DNA of 64,000 nucleotides, from positions 1 through 64,000 of the forward strand of contig CANTFK010000180.1 of the NCBI GenBank assembly GCA_947646735.1, in the 5' to 3' direction. The stretch is from Peronospora farinosa. Its lineage: Eukaryota; Oomycota; Peronosporomycetes; Peronosporales; Peronosporaceae. The notes beneath the pieces are model-generated. The model worked only from the letters and a program-made list of their open reading frames with translations. It was not told where the DNA came from and did no database searches. The position numbers and the translations under genes were made by a program. How positions within the stretch are numbered: position 1 is the first letter of the stretch; the number at the start of each line of letters is the position of its first letter. Of this stretch, positions 53,901 through 63,400 are shown one piece after another.

Positions 53901-56163
53901 CAAGTGTGATCGACGATCGTAACCTCGATCTAGAAAGCCGATCGCGAGATGTAACTGGTTACAGATCGATCGTAACCTCGATCGACGGGTCAAGATCGCG
54001 ATGGATTGACGATCGTGATCGGCAAGTGTGATCGACGATCGTGACAAGTGTGATCGACGATCGTAACCTCGATCTAGAAAGCCGATCGCGAGATGTAACT
54101 GGTTACAGATCGATCGTAACCTCGATCGACGGATCAAGATCGCGATGGATTGACGATCGTGATCGGCAAGTGTGATCGACGATCGTGACAAGTGTGATCG
54201 ACGATCGTAACCTCGATCTAGAAAGCCGATCGCGAGATGTAACTGGTTACAGATCGATCGTAACCTCGATCGACGGGTCAAGATCGCGATGGATTGACGA
54301 TCGTGATCGGCAAGTGTGATCGACGATCGTGACAAGTGTGATCGACGATCGTAACCTCGATCTAGAAAGCCGATCGCGAGATGTAACTGGTTACAGATCG
54401 ATCGTAACCTCGATCGACGGATCAAGATCGCGATGGATTGACGATCGTGATCGGCAAGTGTGATCGACGATCGTGACAAGTGTGATCGACGATCGTAACC
54501 TCGATCTAGAAAGCCGATCGCGAGATGTAACTGGTTACAGATCGATCGTAACCTCGATCGACGGATCAAGATCGCGATGGATTGACGATCGTGATCGGCA
54601 AGTGTGATCGACGATCGTAACCTCGATCTAGAAAGCCGATCGCGAGATGTAACTGGTTACAGATCGATCGTAACCTCGATCGACGGGTCAAGATCGCGAT
54701 GGATTGACGATCGTGATCGGCAAGTGTGATCGACGATCGTGACAAGTGTGATCGACGATCGTAACCTCGATCTAGAAAGCCGATCGCGAGATGTAACTGG
54801 TTACAGATCGATCGTAACCTCGATCGACGGATCAAGATCGCGATGGATCGACGATCGTGATCGGCAAGTGTGATCGACGATCGTGACAAGTGTGATCGAC
54901 GATCGTAACCTCGATCTAGAAAGCCGATCGCGAGATGTAACTGGTTACAGATCGATCGTAACCTCGATCGACGGATCAAGATCGCGATGGATCGACGATC
55001 GTGATCGACAAGTGTGATCGACGATCGTGACAAGTGTGATCGACGATCGTAACCTCGATCTAGAAAGCCGATCGCGAGATGTAACTGGTTACAGATCGAT
55101 CGTAACCTCGATCGACGGATCAAGATCGCGATGGATCGACGATCGTGATCGACAAGTGTGATCGACGATCGTAACCTCGATCTAGAAAGCCGATCGCGAG
55201 ATGTAACTGGTTACAGATCGATCGTAACCTCGATCGACGGATCAAGATCGCGATGGATCGACGATCGTGATCGACAAGTGTGATCGACGATCGTGACAAG
55301 TGTGATCGACGATCGTAACCTCGATCTAGAAAGCCGATCGCGAGATGTAACTGGTTACAGATCGATCGTAACCTCGATCGACGGATCAAGATCGCGATGG
55401 ATCGACGATCGTGATCGGCAAGTGTGATCGACGATCGTGACAAGTGTGATCGACGATCGTAACCTCGATCTAGAAAGCCGATCGCGAGATGTAACTGGTT
55501 ACAGATCGATCGTAACCTCGATCGACGGATCAAGATCGCGATGGATCGACGATCGTGATCGACAAGTGTGATCGACGATCGTGACAAGTGTGATCGACGA
55601 TCGTAACCTCGATCTAGAAAGCCGATCGCGAGATGTAACTGGTTACAGATCGATCGTAACCTCGATCGACGGATCAAGATCGCGATGGATCGACGATCGT
55701 GATCGACAAGTGTGATCGACGATCGTGATCAACAAGTGTGATCGACGATCGTAACCTCGATCCAGAAAGCCGATCGCGAGATGTAACTGGTTACAGATCG
55801 ATCGTAACCTCGATCGACGGATCAAGATCGCGATGGTATCGACGATCGTGATCGGCAAGTGTGATCGACGATCGTGATCAACAAGTGTGATCGACGATCG
55901 TAACCTCGATCCAGAAAGCCGATCGCGAGATGTAACTGGTTACAGATCGATCGTAACCTCGATCGACGGATCAAGATCGCGATGGTATCCGAAGTGGACC
56001 ACATACCGAGATCTGATTTTCCTGAAAGAGACGACACGCGGCAGTAGGTACTGTCATACAGATAGGCATAATCGTAGGATTTGGTATTTCATTGGTTAAC
56101 ATTAAACAGAGTTTCTTTTACTTCTAAGCACGCACGCAGACTTCTCTTCCGGGCGGATAACTT
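50972..56163 (+). repeat. proposed D 5' LTR (about 5.2 kb)
   Basis: It begins TGTGGTG exactly where the F coding match ends. The end is placed just before TTTGGCC-CCCGACG, the candidate primer site, which is conserved in both D relics. The single-copy parts flank the array and each contains GTGGACCAC (51,026-51,036 and 55,993-56,002). The right boundary is uncertain by tens of bases and a canonical CA end is not obvious. Confidence 0.5.
51236..55988. repeat. satellite-like tandem array, 33 units of about 144 bp
   Basis: Counting the block AACCTCGAT(C/T)(C/T)AGAAAGCC gives 33 occurrences from 51,301 to 55,902. Most spacings are exactly 144 bp; three are 122 bp (one 22-bp CAAGTGTGATCGACGATCGT subunit lost), and a few at both ends are 140-173 bp. 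Units are nearly identical in the centre and more variable at the edges. Each unit has about 13 GATC sites and inverted-repeat cores such as GTAACTGGTTAC and CGATCG. Because 144 is divisible by three, long reading frames run through the minus strand; they reflect the period and are not called as genes. Confidence 0.97.
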
Positions 56164-56662
56164 TGGCCCCCGACGATCAAGAGCTTCTGCTACGCTAAGA
56201 CAAGTGATATCCCTGGATTGTTTGGCCAGGGATTACAAGAACTCTCAACCCAAGCAAAACCCCCCTGCGATCGGACGCAGTATACAACGTAAAGGACAAG
56301 GCACAAGATCGAGACGGCTCAAGTGGTCAGAAGATCAAGTGAAATCAAGTGGATCAAGTATCTACATTTGGATAAGGCGGTCTCAAGGCAGACCAGGGTG
56401 ACTCATAGAGCACCCCCCATACAACTTTCGATCGCGTGAGGATTTTCCACGTGATCGACCCCCCGACCAATCCCCAACCCTGGTCAAGTTCAGCATCGAC
56501 TCAAGTCCACCGAGAAGAGTGCAGCCCGCCCTACCGACGGGTACACAAGGTGAGGAAGGAAAGTTACACGGATACGGGGTACCCCCTCCGTTAGTCGGTC
56601 GTCTGGGCGCCAGTGGAGAGTCGGGATCACATCAGAAATTTTGTGATCGCCACTCCACCACA
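56164..56662 (+). other. leader of element D with candidate primer site
   Basis: TGGCCCCCGACG at 56,165 may pair with a tRNA 3' end; the same position reads TGGCC(A/T)CCCGACG in two relics. The following 490 bp are an untranslated leader with many short GATC-containing words. The ORF1 frame is open from 56,519, but its first ATG is at 56,663. Confidence 0.45.
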
Positions 56663-57691
56663 ATGGTGCGCGTGCCCGGATCTTCTGGTGACTCGGGATT
56701 TCACCGTGAGTCCCTGAGAGAAGATGTCAAGATCAAGACTGAACCTGGGATTGAAGCGTCAGAGGCAGAGGGATCGCCGCAGACGCGTGAAGAAAAAGGA
56801 TCCCCGGATCATCAGCGTTTTGGGAGGGGCGCAGATGAGCAGAAAACAAAAGAGGAAGATCGATCGCTCGATCTGGAAGAAAAACCTCTACCCCCTCCCC
56901 AGGTCCCTTCGGGGACCCCTGCGAATCACGTTGCAAAACGAGATTCGCGAGATGAAAATCTTTCAGTTAAAACTGAGAGAAATTCATCCAAAACCGCTCC
57001 TACAAAACCTAAGAAGAAAGAGTCGACGAATTCACAGGTGCGGATAAAGGCACCGCGATCACAACTCAACGTTCAGACGAAGAAATCGGAAGATCGTGGT
57101 GTCCAAGGAAAAGAGTCGGCCGATCACGGATCGAAAACCGAAAGATCGACGAACATGGAAGAATTGGAACGGTGTTTTCACCAAAAAGAACTAAAGACTT
57201 TGCTATCAAGCGATCCAGTTCTCAAGATATTGAAGCCAAAGCTAATCGGATCATTACAAGGACCGGTATCAGCTCCGGTAGAAACACCGAACCAATTGGA
57301 AGCGATTCGTCGTTTGTTGAAGTTACTCAAGGAAGCTGGATTCACCGCTGGAGCGTTTGATGCGCAGACATTGCTGGATTGTGATCATGATCAAGTAATT
57401 AAAGCAGGACGATCGTTGTTCGAGGCGTTAATCCCTCTCACTGGGAAGTACCAAGCGATCGTGCCAGCCACTGAGACATATCAAACGGGCTCATCACAGT
57501 ATGCATCGGCAGAATCGGAGGCGGATTCAGGAGAATCAGTTCCCATTCAACGGATGTCGTTGGGACCGTCTGGTGCGGCGTTTATACGTGAAAGATCGAC
57601 GCCGATCGAAACGGGAGCGAAATCGGCTGATGTACCCATGGGTCCGAGAAATGAATCCATTTGGATCAAACCAGCTGGATTCCTATTTTAA
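56663..57691 (+). CDS. D ORF1 protein, unknown function
   Basis: This ORF has 342 residues from the first in-frame ATG (MVRVPGSSG). The first two thirds are rich in Lys, Glu, Asp, Ser and Pro, without visible domains. The last third (about 165-270) contains leucine-rich helical sequence (LKTLLSSDPVLKILKPKL, LEAIRRLLKLLKEAGF). It overlaps the gag ORF by 191 bp in another frame (+1 relative). I recognise no family. It might be a separate accessory protein or an N-terminal extension of Gag expressed by frameshift. Relics of the same region occur at 44,600-45,120 (minus). Confidence 0.65.
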   Translation: MVRVPGSSGDSGFHRESLREDVKIKTEPGIEASEAEGSPQTREEKGSPDHQRFGRGADEQKTKEEDRSLDLEEKPLPPPQVPSGTPANHVAKRDSRDENLSVKTERNSSKTAPTKPKKKESTNSQVRIKAPRSQLNVQTKKSEDRGVQGKESADHGSKTERSTNMEELERCFHQKELKTLLSSDPVLKILKPKLIGSLQGPVSAPVETPNQLEAIRRLLKLLKEAGFTAGAFDAQTLLDCDHDQVIKAGRSLFEALIPLTGKYQAIVPATETYQTGSSQYASAESEADSGESVPIQRMSLGPSGAAFIRERSTPIETGAKSADVPMGPRNESIWIKPAGFLF

Positions 57692-59030
57692 AGCAGCCAT
57701 GAAGAAGTACGAAGACGATCAACGGATTTTAGCTCTACAAAATGCTGATCGATCAAGGATCAACGCCACTCCTCAAATGATGAATATTCCAGACGTGGAG
57801 ATGGAGTCAGTTGGATCGCGTCATAGTCGATCCAATATTGGCGATCCGCTGGATTTAGGACTCGAGGATCTAAGGCGACCGTTGGTGGCAGCTGCAGAAG
57901 CTATGCCGAGTGGTGGAATCACTGCGCAGCGAATTCGTGTATCGGCGATCGCAGATCTGAAAGAGTTCACTGGGCGAGACAGAGACGAAGATCGAGCTAG
58001 AAGCTGGATCAGCAAGGTCAAATCTGCTTTCTTACGTGATCAAGCTCCTGACAACGAAAAGTGTCTCGTATTTGGAGATCTGCTGACGGGACCAGCAAGA
58101 AACTGGTATAGCCAGCTGAGCCGATCGACTCGTCATCACTGGAAATCTCTATTGGAAAGTTTCATGATACAATATGGAGGGTATGGTGTATCTGTTGGAA
58201 GACAATATTACCATGCAAGGAAACAATCGAATGAAACTCCATTGGAATATCTATATCGGTTAAATGTGGCAGCGATCAGAGCAAAAATTTCAATTCGAGA
58301 GGGAACGCCAGCTACCAGACGTGAACATGTGGAACATTTTATTGAGACACTGGATGATCGCGATCTGGCGAAACAGTTGACTTTATTACGTTTGGACGAT
58401 GCTGACGACATGGAAGAAACTCTACGTGCGTATCAACGTATGGAGATTCGTCAAGGCAAGGCATCGATGGGATCCAATAAATTTCGTCAACGAGCCGCCC
58501 CTGCACCCGATCAAGCGTCATCGAAACCGGCTCGTGCAGTGAGAGCGATCCATATCGAAAACGGTAACAGTGGATCAGAGTCGGAATCGAGTGGATCTGA
58601 AGTAGAAGTGGATCGACGCCGCGTGTTTTCCGCGATGACGCATGCCCCAGCTGAAAAGCCGAGAGATTATCGTGATCGACAGAATGAGAGTGACAATCGT
58701 GATCGACAGAATGTGATCGACAATCGTGATCGACAGAATGTGATCGATCAAGGCAAAGGTCATGGTCACACTGACCCACCAAGAGCCTGCACCCATTGCG
58801 GATCGAAGAAACATGACGATCGTGGATGTTGGAAGCGGTTGACCTGTCAGAAATGTGGGCGCAAAGGACATCCTTCAGACAAGTGTTTTTTCGTGTGTAC
58901 TGCCTGTGGAGAGATGCACGAAGGAGGAAAATGCCCGATGGAAGAATTTTATAATCTAATTCGCCAATGGTACGTGCCGACCAAACACGCTGGGATGCTC
59001 CCGCCGAAGGCAGAGGAGATGTTAAACTAG
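57501..59030 (+). CDS. gag: D Gag with three zinc knuckles
   Basis: This ORF has 509 codons from the first ATG, although a start at MYPWVREMN or MNPFGSNQ (near 57,633-57,651) is equally plausible. The capsid-like part (about 150-330) shows the gag pattern FTGRDRDEDRARSWISKV, GPARNWYSQLSRSTRHHWKSL and TPLEYLYRLN. A repeat RDRQN(V/E) follows (about 392-418), then three Cys/His motifs: CTHCGSKKHDDRGC, CQKCGRKGHPSDKC and CTACGEMHEGGKC; the last has one residue fewer before His. This is the RNA-binding structural protein of the element. It ends in a slippery-like heptamer next to the stop. Confidence 0.9.
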   Translation: MHRQNRRRIQENQFPFNGCRWDRLVRRLYVKDRRRSKRERNRLMYPWVREMNPFGSNQLDSYFKAAMKKYEDDQRILALQNADRSRINATPQMMNIPDVEMESVGSRHSRSNIGDPLDLGLEDLRRPLVAAAEAMPSGGITAQRIRVSAIADLKEFTGRDRDEDRARSWISKVKSAFLRDQAPDNEKCLVFGDLLTGPARNWYSQLSRSTRHHWKSLLESFMIQYGGYGVSVGRQYYHARKQSNETPLEYLYRLNVAAIRAKISIREGTPATRREHVEHFIETLDDRDLAKQLTLLRLDDADDMEETLRAYQRMEIRQGKASMGSNKFRQRAAPAPDQASSKPARAVRAIHIENGNSGSESESSGSEVEVDRRRVFSAMTHAPAEKPRDYRDRQNESDNRDRQNVIDNRDRQNVIDQGKGHGHTDPPRACTHCGSKKHDDRGCWKRLTCQKCGRKGHPSDKCFFVCTACGEMHEGGKCPMEEFYNLIRQWYVPTKHAGMLPPKAEEMLN

Positions 59031-60415
59031 GACGCTCGCCAGGTTGGAATCTGGTACGAGCCGAGCGTTCTAGGCTCTGCATTTATGCATTTGTTGAAAA
59101 GGGATCTACGGATCAAGAGGTTAACAAGCGGATCGATCCGATCAATACATGTGAGGATTCAAATCATTTGCGTTATATTTCAAGTGTCGCGAAAGTTGAT
59201 GAATTTTCCCGATCGCCTGCCAAGATGGAGCTCGACCTGGCGCCAGGCGAATCACGGGGGTATTGGAAATATCATACCCCAGGAAAGTGGTTCAAGCAGG
59301 CCAAGGCAGTGGGCAAGATCAACAATGAGAAGGCGACTATGCTATTTGATTCTGGAGCCGAAGTCTCGATCGTCGACACCACCTTTGCTCGTAAGGTAGG
59401 ATGTGTCATTGACGAGAGCCAAAGGCAAGAATGCATTGGAATTGGCGAGAATACCTATATGACCGAGGGACGAACCAAAATCAAGATCACATTAAATGGA
59501 TCACTGGTATATTATTTTGACGCCTGGGTGGGCGATCAAGTTGGTCAAGAAGCGATCTTGGGTATGGATTTTATGGTCCCAGCTGGGATTCGCTTGGATC
59601 TGGCAGATGGAACACTTTGTTTGCCGGATGAGGTTAGAATTCAATTGGCGGGACGAAGACCTCCATACCAAACGAACAGACAGCCGATCACGATCAACGA
59701 TCAATATGTGGTGATCCCAGTAGGCGGATCGACGGAATTACGAATCGGTACTGGTGCACCGAATTCTAAGCTTTGGGTGAGACGAGATCCAAAATGGATA
59801 CCAACAGTCACAACAGGACCGGGGAAGACTAAATATCTGCAGCTAACTAATCTTAGTGATCGAGAAGTGATTGTGAATCACGGAGCTCCGATAGGTTGGT
59901 GGATGGCTGCGGATATGATACCTCGATCACCTGGATATGTCTCGGTGGGGTCGCGTCGATATAATGAGTGGCAGACTCTGGCCTATGAAGCAACTACAGA
60001 TCGGAAGGAAGAAATCACTGATGAGCCAACAGGACCACTAGTTGATCACCCGTCGTATCCACTACCAACTAAGATTTTGATGCGTCCAAAGAAGGGAGAG
60101 AACGAGAAGATCGCAAAAGTGGAGAAAATTGCATCGCAATCGGATAAGGAAACGATCAACGTGGGAGTAAATCAAGATTGTACAGAAGATCAAGGTTATC
60201 GTGACAGTGAAGATCATCAGTCAAGACGATCACAATTTGTGATCAATATGCTGAAAGAAATCGACAAGGTGGATGGTGTACAAGACCGATCAGGTGAAAG
60301 AATCGATATTCGTGATGAAGACATAACGGAACAAGACCAAGAACAGTCCACAGGTGTGATCGATGCGACCGGAGAAGTGGGAGAACGTCGATCAGATACC
60401 AGATCGATCGGATGA
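58967..60415 (+). CDS. D aspartic protease ORF
   Basis: This ORF has 482 codons, overlapping gag by 64 bp in the -1 frame and RT by 53 bp. The protease core is clear: LFDSGAEVSIVD (catalytic Asp 128), then the flap-like segment and EAILGMDFM with the following IRLDLADGTL. The C-terminal half (about 280-480) is Glu/Lys/Asp-rich without domains. An ATG is available at 58,967, but the frame is also reached by a -1 slip at GTTAAAC (59,021-59,027). Confidence 0.9.
   Translation: MVRADQTRWDAPAEGRGDVKLGRSPGWNLVRAERSRLCIYAFVEKGSTDQEVNKRIDPINTCEDSNHLRYISSVAKVDEFSRSPAKMELDLAPGESRGYWKYHTPGKWFKQAKAVGKINNEKATMLFDSGAEVSIVDTTFARKVGCVIDESQRQECIGIGENTYMTEGRTKIKITLNGSLVYYFDAWVGDQVGQEAILGMDFMVPAGIRLDLADGTLCLPDEVRIQLAGRRPPYQTNRQPITINDQYVVIPVGGSTELRIGTGAPNSKLWVRRDPKWIPTVTTGPGKTKYLQLTNLSDREVIVNHGAPIGWWMAADMIPRSPGYVSVGSRRYNEWQTLAYEATTDRKEEITDEPTGPLVDHPSYPLPTKILMRPKKGENEKIAKVEKIASQSDKETINVGVNQDCTEDQGYRDSEDHQSRRSQFVINMLKEIDKVDGVQDRSGERIDIRDEDITEQDQEQSTGVIDATGEVGERRSDTRSIG
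59021..59073 (+). promoter_or_regulatory. candidate -1 frameshift signal between D gag and protease
   Basis: The heptamer G-TTA-AAC lies directly before the gag stop TAG in the right phase. A 12-bp stem with one G-U pair, CTAGGACGCTCG (59,027-59,038) with CGAGCGTTCTAG (59,062-59,073), follows, containing an inner CCAG/CTGG stem. The stem begins closer to the heptamer than is usual. Confidence 0.55.
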
Positions 60416-63400
60416 AGCAATCGAAGATTTTACGAAGATCGTCGAAGATAACGATCAGGGACAATCCGATCGAGTGGAAAATAAGTCCACAGCGATCGCA
60501 ACCGAGGATGTCCCAATAGAAGAACCATCATCTGAAGAGGCAGTATATTCCCACGAGAGTGGCGATCTGTTTGCCGAAGATGTCGATCAGCATATGGCGG
60601 TGTTGCCAGAAGTTGTGATGTCTACGGTGGAAGTATCGATCGACGATATTCAAGTTGGCGACCCTGGAATACCATTGACAGAAGATCAAGAAAAGCTACG
60701 ACAATTAATTTGGAAGAATCGCCACTTACTCATAGGGAAAGGTAATGCCTTACCTCCCGCAGCACGTGGAGCAGTTTGTGACATTGATGTTGGAGGAGCT
60801 AACCCGATCGCACAGCGAGTGCGACCTGTGGCACCCAAATTCCGGGAGAAATTAGCGGATTTGATTAAGGGATTATTGTCTGCCAAGATCATTCGGCCAT
60901 CTACGTCGCCGTGGGCTTCACCAATTGTAGTGATTATCAAGAAGAATGGCGAAGATATTCGATTATGTATCGATTATCGTAGAGTGAACCAGTTGACACG
61001 GTTGATGGTATACCCTATGCCATTGATCAGTGATTTATTGCAAGATATGGATAAGGCTATGTGGTATTGTTCCTTGGATATGGCGAGTGGATTCTGGGTG
61101 GTAGAAATGACAGAGAGAGCGAGGATGATTTCTGCATTTATTACACCGTCAGGTTTGTTTGAGTGGTTACGAATGCCATTCGGATTGAAGAATGCTCCTC
61201 AAATCTACCAGCGATTGATTGACAATGCTCTATATGGGTATTTGAAAATCGGTACAAGTTCTGATTCAATTCCAGCTGAATTGTCAAAGCCGATCGACGT
61301 GTTTACTGAAGGTGAACCGGATACCGATCCGAGACCATCGGTGTTAGGTCGGCGATCATATATTGACGATATATTGATACCTGCTACATCGTGGACGTCT
61401 CTTTATGAGAAGGTGGAACGATTGTTGGAAGCGTGCAATACGTGGAATTTATCAATCAGTGTGGCTAAGAGTTTTTGGGGACGTCGTAAAGTGGATTACC
61501 TGGGTCATCAGGTTTCGCTTGCAGGTTTAGAAGCTCATCCAAAAGATTTAGAATCTCTGGTGAACGTCCCATTTCCTCGGACGTTGCGATCAATGCAGTC
61601 CTTTTTGGGGAGTCTGAATTACTACAGCCGATTTATTGAGGATTTTGCGATTTATGCATCCGTACTTTATGAGCTGCGGGAGGCAGATTTTCATGAGATC
61701 AGCCGGGCTGGGGATGTTCAGATGGTCCCTAATGGTGCTGGACCAAATTGTGATCGCCAGTCTCGCGACAAGTATAAGATCGATCAGGATTTTAAAAGTG
61801 GATCGAAAGATGGCTACATTATCGATCAGGATTTTAAAAGTGGATCGAGAGATGGCTACATTATCGATCCAGAGTCGAATACTGGGGACGATCATGGTTG
61901 CGAGGGCAGAAACCGCTGGGAGAAGGCAACGATCGCATTCACTCTATTAAAGGCTAAAATAGCCGCGACACCGATCCTGAAACATTTTGATCCAGAACGA
62001 TCGCCTGTGATTGTGGTGTATGCCAGTAAGTGGGCCATATCAGCAGCGTTACTTCAAGAACACGATGGAATCTATTGGCCTGTCACTTTCTCTAGTCGCA
62101 CGCTGAAGCCTAACGAGATTAATTACGGGATGGTGGAGAAAGAGGTATTAGCTCTCCTCCGGATTCTGGATATCTGTTACACTATGCTGGTCTCACGAAC
62201 GATCACAGTGCTTACGAGGCATTCGACGCTGGCTTGGTTATTGCAATCTTCTGGCCTTAACGGGAGGTTAGGAAGATGGGCTGCTCTCCTATCAAATTGG
62301 ACATTAGAGATCCGTCGGAGTGAGAAAGGCGAAGACGAGATATTGGGTACCCTAGCTGCGAGTATAACTCCCCGTGAAGAAGTGGACGAGATGTTGATCG
62401 CAATCGCCCCGCGTAAGCAGCCTCGGCAAACAATCAGTATGCCACCACCCACGGTTGAAGCAGGTGAAGATCTGTTGGTAGTTAGTTTCGATGGGTCAGC
62501 TAGAGTGAAAAGGAAGGGCGGGGCATATAGCGCGATCGTGTGGAAATTACCTGAATGGACGATCGTGGCTGCCGCTTCTGAATTTGCTACTAATTTGACG
62601 GTGAATGAAGCGGAATATCGAGGATTAATTCTCAGCTTGGATCTGCTTGCAGATCAGACCAGGGGACGTGTAATCATTTGCGGTGACTCGAATTTGGTGA
62701 TCAGGCAAATGCGTGGAGAGATCGACTGTAAAGCACCGGGTCTACAATTGCTGCGTCATAAAGCTATGGAGAAACTCCGATCGTGGCCAAACCACGAATT
62801 GTTACACATGAAGCGGGACTGGAATCAAAGTGCCGATCGACTAGCAAGTGAAGCTCTACAGCGAGAAAAGGGTACAATTGTAATTTCGGATCAAGATCGT
62901 CAAGACTTGGTTACTCTAAATCGGTTGGACGAGCTGTTGATCCCAAGCCAGGTCGATCAGGTAGTCAAAGTGGCTGCGATCACTCGATCAGCTGTGAGAA
63001 GACGTTGTCAGCCAGAAATTTGGCAGGAAGAAATCGTGCAGCAAATGCGGGTCGATCGCATAAGACAAGCTCAAGACGAAGAATGTTGGATATCTAACTT
63101 GAAGACATATTTGGTCGGGGATGTTGCGACGCTAACAGCGGACGAAGCGAAGAGCTGCGCCCGGATCGCATCCGATTACGAAGTGGACCTAAGTGGACTA
63201 TTATTTTTCTGCCATGGAGCGAACGCAAAATCTGAAGATCGTAACGAGTTGGTTCGCTTGGTAATTCCGGAGTTATTGCAGCAGGATGTTTTACATCATT
63301 ACCATACGAGTCTGGAAGGTGGTCACCAAGGGATTGGTCGAACCTACCAACGGATCAAAATGAATTTCCACTGGCGAGGGTTGTACCGCAGTGTGCAGCG

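Noticed and set aside
51278..55858. Long minus-strand reading frames (up to 559 codons) through the tandem array
   Set aside because: They repeat a 48-residue unit dictated by the 144-bp period and break wherever a 122-bp unit occurs. There is no gene-like start context and no domain.
51236..55988. CRISPR-like array
   Set aside because: There are no spacers: the repeats are direct, contiguous and nearly identical along their whole length, in a eukaryotic genome.
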